Below are positions 52,897 to 61,207 of a stretch of 64,000 nucleotides of DNA, piece by piece. Within the stretch, counting starts at the first letter, position 1. Each line of letters opens with the position of its first letter. The notes beneath the pieces were generated by a model. The model searched no databases. It saw only the letters and a program-made list of their open reading frames with translations, and had not been told where the DNA came from. The DNA is from Novipirellula artificiosorum (GTDB lineage: Bacteria > Planctomycetota > Planctomycetia > Pirellulales > Pirellulaceae). The translations under genes were made by a program, and so were the position numbers. The stretch spans positions 541,744 to 605,743 of the forward strand of contig NZ_SJPV01000003.1 in NCBI RefSeq assembly GCF_007860135.1, read 5' to 3'.

Positions 52897-54339
52897 ATGT
52901 ATCGAATCTTCTTAACCCTTGCACTCTTGTGGAGCACACCGTCTGCTCCGGCACAACAAACTGGTCGGTCGGAAAAGCACGGTGACGGAACCTCCCGCAA
53001 CGAGGTGTTGATGTCGAACGATCCCGATAGCGATGATCGGGTTTCTAGCGACGTTGATGCCCCCGAGCCACGACCGCATGTCCGAGTATCAACCGTAGCA
53101 ACAAACGGAATGCCAAAGGATATCGTCAAGCGAGGATCAACATGGAACTTTGGCCCTGGCTCGCTTTGGACTCACAACGGTTGGCAATACGCCGCTTATT
53201 GGGACGACCAATGCCAGGTATCCGTGGCTCGGCGACAGTTGCCCAAGGGCGCATGGTCAGTGATCTCACTGCCTGGTTACAAACGCACCGAGAACATCGA
53301 TCGAGGCAAGGCCGGACCGAAATCTCAGGGGTTTGGGGACTCTCACGAAAAGGTCGCCATGGGGATTTCGGCCGACGGCGTGATTCACCTTGCCTTTGAT
53401 CATCATGTCTCGACGCTCCATTATCGTCGTAGCAAGACGTCAGTGGCAACCCATCCGATGTTACACCCATGGACCACGGATTTGTTTGAACCCGTCAAGG
53501 ACCATCTCGGCGGGCCGACGATCGAAGCGGTGACGTACCCGTGTTTCACTCGCGATGGCGATCGTCTGCTGCTTTACTTGCGTCTCAACGGGGGTTCCGG
53601 CAGCGCGGACTCTCACTTCTTTGAATATGCAAACGGACAATGGCAGATCAATGATTTCGATGCCAGCAAGTTGATCGACAAACATTGGTCCGGCGGGAAC
53701 GGTACGGTCAATGCCTATCCCCATGGTTTGATCGTGCGAGATGGACGTCGCCACCTGACTTGGTGCTGGCGTGACACGCCCGTCGCCAGCACCTGCCACG
53801 ACCTGTGTTACGCCTACAGCGATGATCATGGGAAAACGTGGCTGAACAATGACGGTGTACTCATCGGTGTTTTAGGAAAGCAATTCATCAACGCCGATTC
53901 GCCAGGCGTAGCGGTTTTCCGCATCCCGCCAGGAACTCGTTACCAAAACGGAGGGTCGATGACCGTTGACGCACGAGGCCGAGTGCATGTGTTGATGCGA
54001 GGCGAAGATGGCCAGCCCGCTTACTTCCAACGCGATCCAGGCACGAAACAATGGACTCGCGGCAAAACAGACGTACTCGGAACGTTGGTGGCCGGAGACC
54101 ATGACCGCCTGTACGTCGTTGCGGATGGCAACGTGTTGTTCGCACCGGCAGAGGATCCTAGTAAGCTATCCGTTAGGTACACAGGCAATGAAAGTCTGTT
54201 TACCGACAGCAAACCGAGCGTCGACGCGATGTGTGGCGATCTGGATCGCTGGATTTCGGTAATCGGGCAAAGCGGAACAACGGTCAGCGTTGCAGATTAT
54301 GACGTGGCCGAAAACGATGTCAGCGATTCGCAGCCTTGA
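52897..54339 (+). CDS. Secreted BNR-4 repeat protein, possible polysaccharide lyase
   Basis: 480 residues, signal MYRIFLTLALLWSTPSAPAQ. It matches the BNR_4 propeller family: GSLWTHNGWQYAAYWDD, ISADGVIHLAFDHHVSTLHY, YPHGLIVRDGRRHLTWCWRD and AYSDDHGKTWLNND. Propeller lyases acting on ulvan (PL24/PL25) share this fold, and the HH pair in FDHHVSTLHYR is a candidate catalytic feature. It lies 46 bp after a sulfatase and before another, which supports a role on a sulfated uronic-acid polymer. Lyase activity is inference. Confidence 0.8.
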   Translation: MYRIFLTLALLWSTPSAPAQQTGRSEKHGDGTSRNEVLMSNDPDSDDRVSSDVDAPEPRPHVRVSTVATNGMPKDIVKRGSTWNFGPGSLWTHNGWQYAAYWDDQCQVSVARRQLPKGAWSVISLPGYKRTENIDRGKAGPKSQGFGDSHEKVAMGISADGVIHLAFDHHVSTLHYRRSKTSVATHPMLHPWTTDLFEPVKDHLGGPTIEAVTYPCFTRDGDRLLLYLRLNGGSGSADSHFFEYANGQWQINDFDASKLIDKHWSGGNGTVNAYPHGLIVRDGRRHLTWCWRDTPVASTCHDLCYAYSDDHGKTWLNNDGVLIGVLGKQFINADSPGVAVFRIPPGTRYQNGGSMTVDARGRVHVLMRGEDGQPAYFQRDPGTKQWTRGKTDVLGTLVAGDHDRLYVVADGNVLFAPAEDPSKLSVRYTGNESLFTDSKPSVDAMCGDLDRWISVIGQSGTTVSVADYDVAENDVSDSQP

Positions 54340-54506
54340 ACAATCATGGAAATCGTCACCAAATAGCATGAAGAGCCTTGAAATAAGGATTGCGAAGAAA
54401 CTACCGTCTGAATGCGAGGTTGGTCCTCGCCGAACGTAACGTCGAGTGATTGACGCAGCTATCCGACGCCTTCGACCCCTTCGTTCCTTCCACGCTTATT
54501 GATCCC

Positions 54507-55988
54507 ATGCCGCTCCGTACGCTGATCCCTTGTTGTTTTCTACTTGGCTGTTTCGCATGCGCCGCACACGCTGACGACGCTCCTCCCAACATCGTGGTGA
54601 TCTTGGCAGACGACCTGGGCTGGAATTCGGTCGGCTATCACAACGACGAATTCAAGACGCCTCATATCGACTCCATCGCGGCCGACGGGATTGAACTGAA
54701 TCGGTTTTATGTCGCGCCGATGTGTTCGCCTACCCGTGCCGGATTGATGACGGGACGCTATCCGATCCGCTTCGGCTTGGCCCGTGCCGTCATCCCACCG
54801 TATCGCGATTTTGGCCTACCCGTCTCCGAAACGACGCTGCCCGAGATGCTCGGTCGTCTTGGATACCTGGATCGTGGCGTCTTCGGAAAGTGGCATTTGG
54901 GGCATCGACGTGCGAAGTGGCATCCCCTGGCTCGAGGTTTCACGCATTTTCATGGACACTACAACGGTGCGATCGACTACTTCGATTTGACGCGTGAAGG
55001 CGTCCGTGATTGGCACCTCGACTATGAATCATCGGACCAAGAGGGATATGCAACGGACCTGATTGCGGACGCTGCGGCAAACTGGATCAAGCAATCCGCA
55101 GCCTCGGATACTCCGTATTTTTGCTATTTGCCTTTCAACGCTCCGCATTCACCCTTCCAGGCGCCCGACGAGGCGATTCAGCGGTACGGTGACTTAGATG
55201 GGAAGCATAAGCCCAACGCGAAGAATCGAGAAATCTACAAAGCGATGATCGGTCGCATGGATGAAGGCATCGGCAGCATTTTGAGTGCCATCGATGCTTC
55301 CGGTGAATCCGAAAACACCCTCGTCTGGTTCTTCAGTGACAACGGCGGCGTGGCTGGGTTGCGAGGCATCAATGATCCACTCCGCGGTGCAAAACTCACC
55401 GTATTCGAGGGCGGCACTCGGGTTCCTGCCTGTGTTCGTTGGCCCGGAAAAATCCCTGCAGGGCGATCAACGGATGCGGTCTGTGGCTACATCGATCTGT
55501 TGCCGACCTTGGTTTCACTGGCCGGTAGAACCATTTCGGAACTCGCAGAGAAACCGATGGATGGCGTGGATTTGTCCGCCGTGTTGTTTGGTAAAAGTGA
55601 AAGGATCGAGAGCCGGTCTTGGTTTTCCTATCACGGACAATCCGGGCCCTCCTCGGAGCATTTGGCGGTCATCGACGATGAATGGAAGTTGGTGGTCAAC
55701 GGGCCTCAATTGAGAGACATTGGCCAAATTCAAGATGAACATCAACAAGTGCATCTCTTTCACTTGTCTGACGATCTGAACGAAATGACGGATCAGGCCG
55801 CTCAGTATCCAGAGCGTGTCAAAAAATTGGCGCAACAGCTCGTCGAGCACCGAGCACTTCAGCCGAAAGATGCCATAACGCCTTACAATGTCGACAACTC
55901 TGGCTTCGTTCCCCCGCCGCGGTGGATGCTGGATCCAGAGCATCCGGATGAACTGGTTGGCCATTACTTAGGGACCGTTCACAAATAA
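54507..55988 (+). CDS. Secreted S1-family sulfatase (CSPTR site)
   Basis: 493 residues from ATG 54507 with signal peptide PLRTLIPCCFLLGCFACAAH. NIVVILADDLGWNSVGYHND gives the metal-binding start, and APMCSPTRAGLMTGRYPIRF holds the C-S-P-T-R formylglycine site. GKWHLGH (catalytic Lys and His), FFSDNGGVAGLRG and PACVRWPGKIPAG complete the pattern of arylsulfatase B-like enzymes. Third gene of the 51.2-56.0 kb cluster. An inverted repeat follows 18 bp after the stop. Confidence 0.95.
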   Translation: MPLRTLIPCCFLLGCFACAAHADDAPPNIVVILADDLGWNSVGYHNDEFKTPHIDSIAADGIELNRFYVAPMCSPTRAGLMTGRYPIRFGLARAVIPPYRDFGLPVSETTLPEMLGRLGYLDRGVFGKWHLGHRRAKWHPLARGFTHFHGHYNGAIDYFDLTREGVRDWHLDYESSDQEGYATDLIADAAANWIKQSAASDTPYFCYLPFNAPHSPFQAPDEAIQRYGDLDGKHKPNAKNREIYKAMIGRMDEGIGSILSAIDASGESENTLVWFFSDNGGVAGLRGINDPLRGAKLTVFEGGTRVPACVRWPGKIPAGRSTDAVCGYIDLLPTLVSLAGRTISELAEKPMDGVDLSAVLFGKSERIESRSWFSYHGQSGPSSEHLAVIDDEWKLVVNGPQLRDIGQIQDEHQQVHLFHLSDDLNEMTDQAAQYPERVKKLAQQLVEHRALQPKDAITPYNVDNSGFVPPPRWMLDPEHPDELVGHYLGTVHK

Positions 55989-56006
55989 GTTACCGTTTTA
56001 GCGGAG

Positions 56007-56070
56007 CGGCGCAAGCCGCCCGGTTTTTCTAGGGAATTGGCGAGGCCTCGATACCGGACGGCTTGCGCCG
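56007..56070. repeat. Long REP-like inverted repeat between convergent sulfatase genes
   Basis: Arms 56007-56024 (CGGCGCAAGCCGCCCGGT) and 56053-56070 pair at 17 of 18 positions around a 28-nt centre. TTTTTCT follows the first arm. It sits between two converging genes and might serve as a two-way terminator, or be a repeat family member. Confidence 0.65.
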
Positions 56071-56237
56071 TGCGGCGAAAAGTGGACCTCGATTTAGCGG
56101 TATTGGGCGAGTGCCTTGCCGCTCAGTCCGAGATTGACTCGGCATATTGCAGTAAATCGACCACGAAGTGCGCTGTCCAGCCAGCCAGCTCGGTGGTCGA
56201 CGCTTTTTGCATGCCGGCTCCAAGGTCGCAACACGAA

Positions 56238-57701
56238 TCAATCTTTGATTTCAAGAAGCTGGGTTTTCAAACGTTGAAAGACTTCGGGGTTTTGCTCAGC
56301 AACGTTGGTTGTTTCTGCCGGATCCTGTTGGAGATTGAACAACATCCAAGGTTCCTCGAACGGCTTACCTTTGGGGTTTTCCCGTCCACCGCTACCATTT
56401 CCGGCGACCAGTTTCCACTTGCCATCTCGGATCGCAAACATGCCACCGGCCGAATGACAAATCAGTGGTGGGCGATCAAAAGCTGCACCGCCGTTTTTCA
56501 ACAAACTGGCGAAGCTAACCGAGTCCTCCGCTGCACCGTCTGGAACCAGAATGTTCAGCTCATCTGTGAGCGTCGCCAATAGGTCGACAAGTCCAACGAC
56601 GTTTTCAACCCTTGTTCCGGCATGGGCCTGATCCGGTAGTCGTACAAAAAAGGGAACACGGTGTCCGCCTTCCCAAATATCGGCTTTGGTTCCTCGCCAG
56701 CCCGCGTTGGCGCGATGGCTGTCGGGATGAAAACCCTGAACGGATTCATCATCCAAGTGATCCGGAACATCGGCATCCATACGGTACATGAAGGAACCGT
56801 TGTCGCTGGTTACGATCAAGATCGTGTTGTCGGCGACCTTTGCGTCATCCATCGCTTCCAAGATTCGACCCAGCATGGCATCGACCTGGCAGACAAAATC
56901 CCCGTAGGCCCCAAGCTCGGTCTTGCCCATAAATCCGTCCTCCGGAAGCACGGGCTTATGGGGGGCTGTCATGGGGAAGTACAGAAACACCGGTTTGTCC
57001 GAGCCAGGCATGGACTGGATGACCGCGATGGCTTCATCGGTCAAACGGCGAAGGCAACCCTGCATATCAAAATCGACTGCGCGAGGCCCCTTCCGCGTAT
57101 AGGGAGGAAACGACTGGGCATCTTGATCCAATGTGTCCGTGGTCGTTGCTTGGCCATCGCGGAAATAGACGTAGGGAGGAAAATCGAGGGACGCAGGGAT
57201 CACGAATGAGGAATCAAAACCCAGCGTGCCTGGATAGTGCGACAGAGGCTTGCTGAGATCAAGATTCTTTTCGCCTCCGTCAAGCCCCAAACCCAGGTGC
57301 CATTTCCCAACAATCGCCGTTCGATAGCCGCCCGCGGAAAGCACGCTTGCGATCGTGGACCGATCCGCTTCGATCAGAGGTGCGCTATAGCCATTCAATA
57401 CACCTCGTTTCAATTGAGACCGCCAACAATAGCGTCCCGTCAACAAACCATAACGCGTCGGCGTACACACCGCTGACGGTGTGTGAGCGTCTGTAAAGGT
57501 CATGCCCTCCGCAGCCAAGCGATTGAAAGCTGGGGTGGGAATGGCGGAGTCCCGGTTGAGCGGCTGGACATCGCCGTAGCCCAGGTCGTCGGCCAAAACC
57601 AAAACGACGTTGGGTGAGTCGGCTGCCAACGCTTGGCCCAATAAGAGCCAGCAACAGGTGAACGCGCAGAAAGAAACGTGTCGCGACAAGGGACGATTCA
57701 T
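56238..57701 (-). CDS. Secreted S1-family sulfatase (CTPTR site)
   Basis: 487 residues with signal peptide SRHVSFCAFTCCWLLLGQAL. NVVLVLADDLGYGDVQPLNR and TPSAVCTPTRYGLLTGRYCW give the metal and formylglycine (C-T-P-T-R) sites; GKWHLGLGLDGG and LIVTSDNGSFMYR follow. It is similar in outline to arylsulfatase A-like enzymes. Convergent with the previous sulfatase and in the same direction as the fucosidase-like gene 243 bp upstream of it. Confidence 0.95.
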   Translation of the reverse strand: MNRPLSRHVSFCAFTCCWLLLGQALAADSPNVVLVLADDLGYGDVQPLNRDSAIPTPAFNRLAAEGMTFTDAHTPSAVCTPTRYGLLTGRYCWRSQLKRGVLNGYSAPLIEADRSTIASVLSAGGYRTAIVGKWHLGLGLDGGEKNLDLSKPLSHYPGTLGFDSSFVIPASLDFPPYVYFRDGQATTTDTLDQDAQSFPPYTRKGPRAVDFDMQGCLRRLTDEAIAVIQSMPGSDKPVFLYFPMTAPHKPVLPEDGFMGKTELGAYGDFVCQVDAMLGRILEAMDDAKVADNTILIVTSDNGSFMYRMDADVPDHLDDESVQGFHPDSHRANAGWRGTKADIWEGGHRVPFFVRLPDQAHAGTRVENVVGLVDLLATLTDELNILVPDGAAEDSVSFASLLKNGGAAFDRPPLICHSAGGMFAIRDGKWKLVAGNGSGGRENPKGKPFEEPWMLFNLQQDPAETTNVAEQNPEVFQRLKTQLLEIKD

Positions 57702-57943
57702 GGTGTTTTGTGGGGAAAATCGAGGGCATGCGGGCGAGGAGGTTGCATTCGTCGGCAGGCCATTTCGACCTTGCCAAGTTTTGCCAAGTTTAACAGCTTT
57801 TCGATCGAGGTCGGCCAGTCATCGGCGGCTTGTCAGGCCAGCGTCCTGTTTACGCTTCGCCGATTGCGGTTGGAGGCAAAATCGACTCGCTTGCGCCACG
57901 TGCTTGGATTGGCACGTTTCCGCTCAAAAGTGGCGCGATCCAG

Positions 57944-59113
57944 CTAATCACCGTGGACTGAACGCTCATCTTGTTCCATGGCTGCATCCATCTCAAGTAA
58001 CTGCTGAAATTGAGGTTCAGCAAACAGGCCTCCATTCCGTGCGACGGCCCATGTATAAAACCCCCCAGCATTTACGACCCGCGTCATCCAATCTAGTGCC
58101 TGGTCTGTAGGGAAATTGGGGTCCCCGTTTTTCCAATTCCTTTGAAATGGCATGAAAATGTGACCCAAAGTGCCTTGATCAGGTGTCGCGGTAGGCTTGG
58201 CTTGATCATTGACAAAGGCGCCCTGTATATAAGGCCCGTTTTCAATCGCCGTTACCATTCTCAAGTTCACATTATCCCATGGGCCCTTTGAGTAGGCCAT
58301 CGGATGGGGGTGCCCCGCGGTATAGTCGCAGTAGCGAGTTCCCCGATTTACGGGGCCTACACGATAATGAAAAGCTACGATCGAATTGGGGTTCCCACTG
58401 CGGGCAGCTCTTGCCAAGGTTTGGTACTCCGCATCCGTCGTTGGGGCGTTTGCTATCGTTCTCTTTGTTCGGTCAAACCACCAACCGGAGATCTTCCCTC
58501 TATATTGATCTGAATAGTGTTTCACAATCAGCTTCGACACAGCATCCCAATGGGACATCGATTGGGATTGGATATGTTTCTCCCAAACAGCCTTGATGGA
58601 TCGATCTGGAACGTACTTCTCTGCCCAATCAAATGCTGGAGAGCTAAAGTAGACAAGAACTTTTAGGTCATGGTCTACCAGAGCGTCCGCCACTTCGCCA
58701 AAAAGGTCGCGGTCTGGGAAGTGCTTTCTGCCAAGCACCGCCCGCAATTCTGGATGCGGCGCGTTGTGATAACTTCCGTAATGTCCATTATGAAGGTTGA
58801 TCATTACATAGGAGATCGATTTCAATTGAGTGACTTGGTCAATGAAAGCAGGGACATCAAAATCATCCAAGGCTTTTTGGTCTTGTGATGTCGGTAGCAA
58901 TATTCGGATGCCCCAAGTTCCTTCAAAGGGTTTCACGCGTTCGGGACTGCCAAAATCAACATCCTGGGCGAATGCCGGCGTGATAAAAAGCAGCAGAAGT
59001 AGAGGGGTGCATTTTAAATACAAGCAGCAATGAGTGTTCTTTTTGTACCCGTCTGAACATGACGAATGTTCATGACTCGGTCCGCTTGCAATTGTGTTTT
59101 GCAATCTATTCAT
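57944..59113 (-). CDS. Exported glycoside-hydrolase-like protein, distant GH29 fucosidase type
   Basis: 389 residues from ATG 59113. A hydrophobic export signal (LKCTPLLLLLFITPAFAQ) begins only around residue 33, so a TTG at 59023 may be the true start. The mature part resembles an alpha-L-fucosidase-type TIM barrel: YVMINLHNGHYGSYHNAP, VLVYFSSPAFDWAEKYVPDR, ISGWWFDRTKR and IVAFHYRVGPVN. The Asp in WWFDR matches the nucleophile position in GH29, but overall similarity is weak. With three sulfatases nearby, a role on sulfated fucans is reasonable but unproven. Confidence 0.72.
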   Translation of the reverse strand: MNRLQNTIASGPSHEHSSCSDGYKKNTHCCLYLKCTPLLLLLFITPAFAQDVDFGSPERVKPFEGTWGIRILLPTSQDQKALDDFDVPAFIDQVTQLKSISYVMINLHNGHYGSYHNAPHPELRAVLGRKHFPDRDLFGEVADALVDHDLKVLVYFSSPAFDWAEKYVPDRSIKAVWEKHIQSQSMSHWDAVSKLIVKHYSDQYRGKISGWWFDRTKRTIANAPTTDAEYQTLARAARSGNPNSIVAFHYRVGPVNRGTRYCDYTAGHPHPMAYSKGPWDNVNLRMVTAIENGPYIQGAFVNDQAKPTATPDQGTLGHIFMPFQRNWKNGDPNFPTDQALDWMTRVVNAGGFYTWAVARNGGLFAEPQFQQLLEMDAAMEQDERSVHGD

Positions 59114-59652
59114 TTGGCACGCTCTTGAATGTCACGAGGATCAGGAAAAAACCAATGCTATGCGTCAAAGTGGCTCCGGTGTCCAATGATCTCTTAGTAA
59201 AGAGTCCCCGACGGACGGTCGTCGGCCGGGAACCGGTAGCACCCTTGGCGCACCGTCGACCGGGATATCCCTTGTCAAGTTGCACCTCTGCAGAGCTCGA
59301 CTCCGTTTCTCCCGGAAACTGCACGATAACAAGTGAAAATAGCTCCTGCCAGCAATGATTGGACACCGGAGAGATGCCTCGAAAACCTCCTGCGCACGCT
59401 TCCGCCGGATGAGCGATTTTAATGACGGGATTCTACCAAACTTGGGTCGAAGAGACGACGAGCCACTTTTCCCTTGTCCCTGAGTGCAGAGGCTCTTGCC
59501 CATTCGCGGGAGCGTCATCGGGCGGCAGGTGACGTGTTTTTTCGTCATTCGCAGTGCCACGGTTGATCGTCCGGCGTGCAATCGGAATCGCCGGATCGAT
59601 GGGCGAAACGTGGCCTTCGATCTGCCGGAAATATTCGCGGCGAAAAAACGGG

Positions 59653-59680
59653 TTGACATCTCGTTAGGTGTCGATATATT
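59653..59680 (+). promoter_or_regulatory. Sigma-70-type promoter of the sulfane-sulfur operon
   Basis: TTGACA at 59653-59658 and TATATT at 59675-59680 are separated by 16 bp, a near-consensus housekeeping promoter. The transcript would have a leader of about 130 nt before ATG 59821. The -10 box overlaps the palindrome at 59676-59690. Confidence 0.65.
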
Positions 59681-59690
59681 AACTAAATAT
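59676..59690. promoter_or_regulatory. Candidate ArsR/SqrR-type operator over the -10 box
   Basis: ATATT-AACTA-AATAT is a perfect 5-bp inverted repeat with a 5-bp spacer. AT-rich palindromes of this kind over the promoter are used by ArsR-family persulfide sensors (BigR/SqrR). No such regulator gene is inside the window, so the link rests on position and operon content. Confidence 0.45.
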
Positions 59691-59820
59691 TATTGAAAGA
59701 GACCATCGACAGCAGAAGCCAACCAACCGTCGTGGGTCGGCGAAGCATTTTGCCAGCGCGGCAGATTGCCCAGGTGCTAACCTCTCGCTGCGGTGACACA
59801 TTTGACATGGGGAAGAGGAA

Positions 59821-60363
59821 ATGCAGACGATTGATGTGAAGCAATTGGCCGACAAAGCAACCGAGGGCGAAGTGGATTTGATCGACGTCCGGATGCCAAC
59901 TGAGTTTCGCGAGGTTCACGCCGAGTGCGCAAAAAACGTGCCTCTTGAATCGCTTGATCCGAACGAGGTCGCAGGATCACGCAGTAACGGATCCGCTGAA
60001 CCCATTTATTTGATCTGCCGCAGTGGGAATCGATCGGCGCAGGCTTGCAAGAAATTCATCGACGCCGGCATCGAGAATGTTGTCAACGTCGAAGGGGGTA
60101 CGACCGCTTGGGCTGCTGCGGGATTGCCGGTTGTTCGCGGTAAGAAGGCGTTTCCTTTAATGCAACAAGTTCAGATAACGGCTGGCTTTCTAGTCGTGCT
60201 CGGTGTTGTACTGGGCTACTTCGTTCACCCCTACTTCGTCGCGCTTTCTGGATTTGTCGGTGCTGGCTTGATGTTCGCCGGTAGCACGGGTTTGTGCCCC
60301 ATGGCGTCCCTGATCGCCAAGATGCCATGGAATCAATGCGGTGGCGGATCATGTTCGGCCTAG
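59821..60363 (+). CDS. Membrane rhodanese (rhodanese domain + DUF2892)
   Basis: 180 residues. Residues 1-105 are a rhodanese domain with the active-site loop ICRSGNRSAQ, whose Cys takes up sulfane sulfur; IDVRMPTEFREVHAE is also typical. Residues about 112-175 contain two membrane helices of the DUF2892 type (ITAGFLVVLGVVLGYFVHPY; GFVGAGLMFAGSTGLCPMAS), then MPWNQCGGGSC. The layout equals YgaP, a membrane sulfurtransferase. First gene of a three-gene operon; the next gene overlaps its end. Confidence 0.93.
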   Translation: MQTIDVKQLADKATEGEVDLIDVRMPTEFREVHAECAKNVPLESLDPNEVAGSRSNGSAEPIYLICRSGNRSAQACKKFIDAGIENVVNVEGGTTAWAAAGLPVVRGKKAFPLMQQVQITAGFLVVLGVVLGYFVHPYFVALSGFVGAGLMFAGSTGLCPMASLIAKMPWNQCGGGSCSA

Positions 60364-61175
60364 CGATCTTCTTTGGGGCGATCGTTGGCTTCGCCTTGGG
60401 ATTAACCGGCGGAGGCGGAGGGATTTTCGCTGTTCCGTTGCTCGTTTACGGGTTGTCCGTTGCACCACGCGAAGCGGTTGGGATCTCGTTGGCGTCGGTT
60501 GGTGGGACTGCACTTTTCGGAGCGTTGCCACGACTGAGGCGCGGCGAAGTGGAGTTGCGCACCGGGCTGCTGTTCGCGGTTGCCGGAATGATGGGGGCGC
60601 CGGTCGGAGCATACCTGTCAAAGCTGGTGCCCGAGCAAATTCTGCTGGTTCTGTTTGCGATTCTCATGCTTGTTGTCGCGTCTCGGATGTGGTCGAAGGC
60701 AAAGGATCCAACACTGGCCAGCGGCGTTTGCGTCACCGAAAGCGAGCCGGGTCGTGACCGCAGCGCGTGCCAACGAGACGAAGACGGCAAACTTCGCTTG
60801 ACTTCGAAGTGTGCTCGACTGCTCGTGTTGGTCGGCCTGATGACAGGGGTTCTTTCGGGCATGTTCGGCGTTGGCGGAGGGTTTGTCATTGTTCCCGCAT
60901 TGGTGCTGTTCAGCGGAATGGCGATCCACCAAGCCGTTGGCACATCGCTGTTTGTCATCGTCTTGGTTAGCATCAGCGGCGTGGCATCCCATGTCGCCGG
61001 CGGCAATCCGCTTTCGATCGACGTTGCGATTCAATTCATGATCGGTGGATTTGCTGGGATGTGGCTTGGCGGCTTGGTGGCTAAGCGATTGAAAGGCCCC
61101 ACGCTTCAAAAAACCTTTTCCATCGCAGTCGTCTTGGTTGCGATGTTCGTGATCTTCAAGTCGGTTGTTTTGTAA
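60351..61175 (+). CDS. TauE/SafE-family sulfite/sulfur-compound exporter
   Basis: 274 residues from ATG 60351, which overlaps the rhodanese gene by 13 bp; ATGs at 60336 and 60327 are also in frame. About eight membrane helices in two halves, each with a glycine-rich start: GFALGLTGGGGGIFAVPLLV and SGMFGVGGGFVIVPALVLFS. Such proteins are thought to export sulfite, thiosulfate or related anions. Between the two persulfide enzymes it likely removes the sulfite or thiosulfate they make. Confidence 0.93.
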   Translation: MFGLAIFFGAIVGFALGLTGGGGGIFAVPLLVYGLSVAPREAVGISLASVGGTALFGALPRLRRGEVELRTGLLFAVAGMMGAPVGAYLSKLVPEQILLVLFAILMLVVASRMWSKAKDPTLASGVCVTESEPGRDRSACQRDEDGKLRLTSKCARLLVLVGLMTGVLSGMFGVGGGFVIVPALVLFSGMAIHQAVGTSLFVIVLVSISGVASHVAGGNPLSIDVAIQFMIGGFAGMWLGGLVAKRLKGPTLQKTFSIAVVLVAMFVIFKSVVL

Positions 61176-61207
61176 CGGAATTCCATTTTCAAAAAGGGAA
61201 ACAAAGC

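Larger units (their letters stand above)
59114..59820. other. Gene-free region ahead of the sulfane-sulfur operon
   Basis: About 700 bp. ORFs on both strands (for example 59165-59659 minus) are Arg/Ser-rich without family pattern. The right part holds a strong promoter (59653-59680) and an overlapping palindrome (59676-59690). GGAAGAGGAA directly before ATG 59821 is the ribosome-binding site. Confidence 0.55.

Noticed and set aside
57771..57790. Tandem TTGCCAAGTT doublet upstream of the sulfatase
   Set aside because: Only two 10-bp units with no third copy; too short to call a regulatory repeat.
59165..59659. 164-residue minus-strand ORF before the sulfur operon
   Set aside because: Arg/Ser-rich random composition, and it covers the promoter side of the operon.
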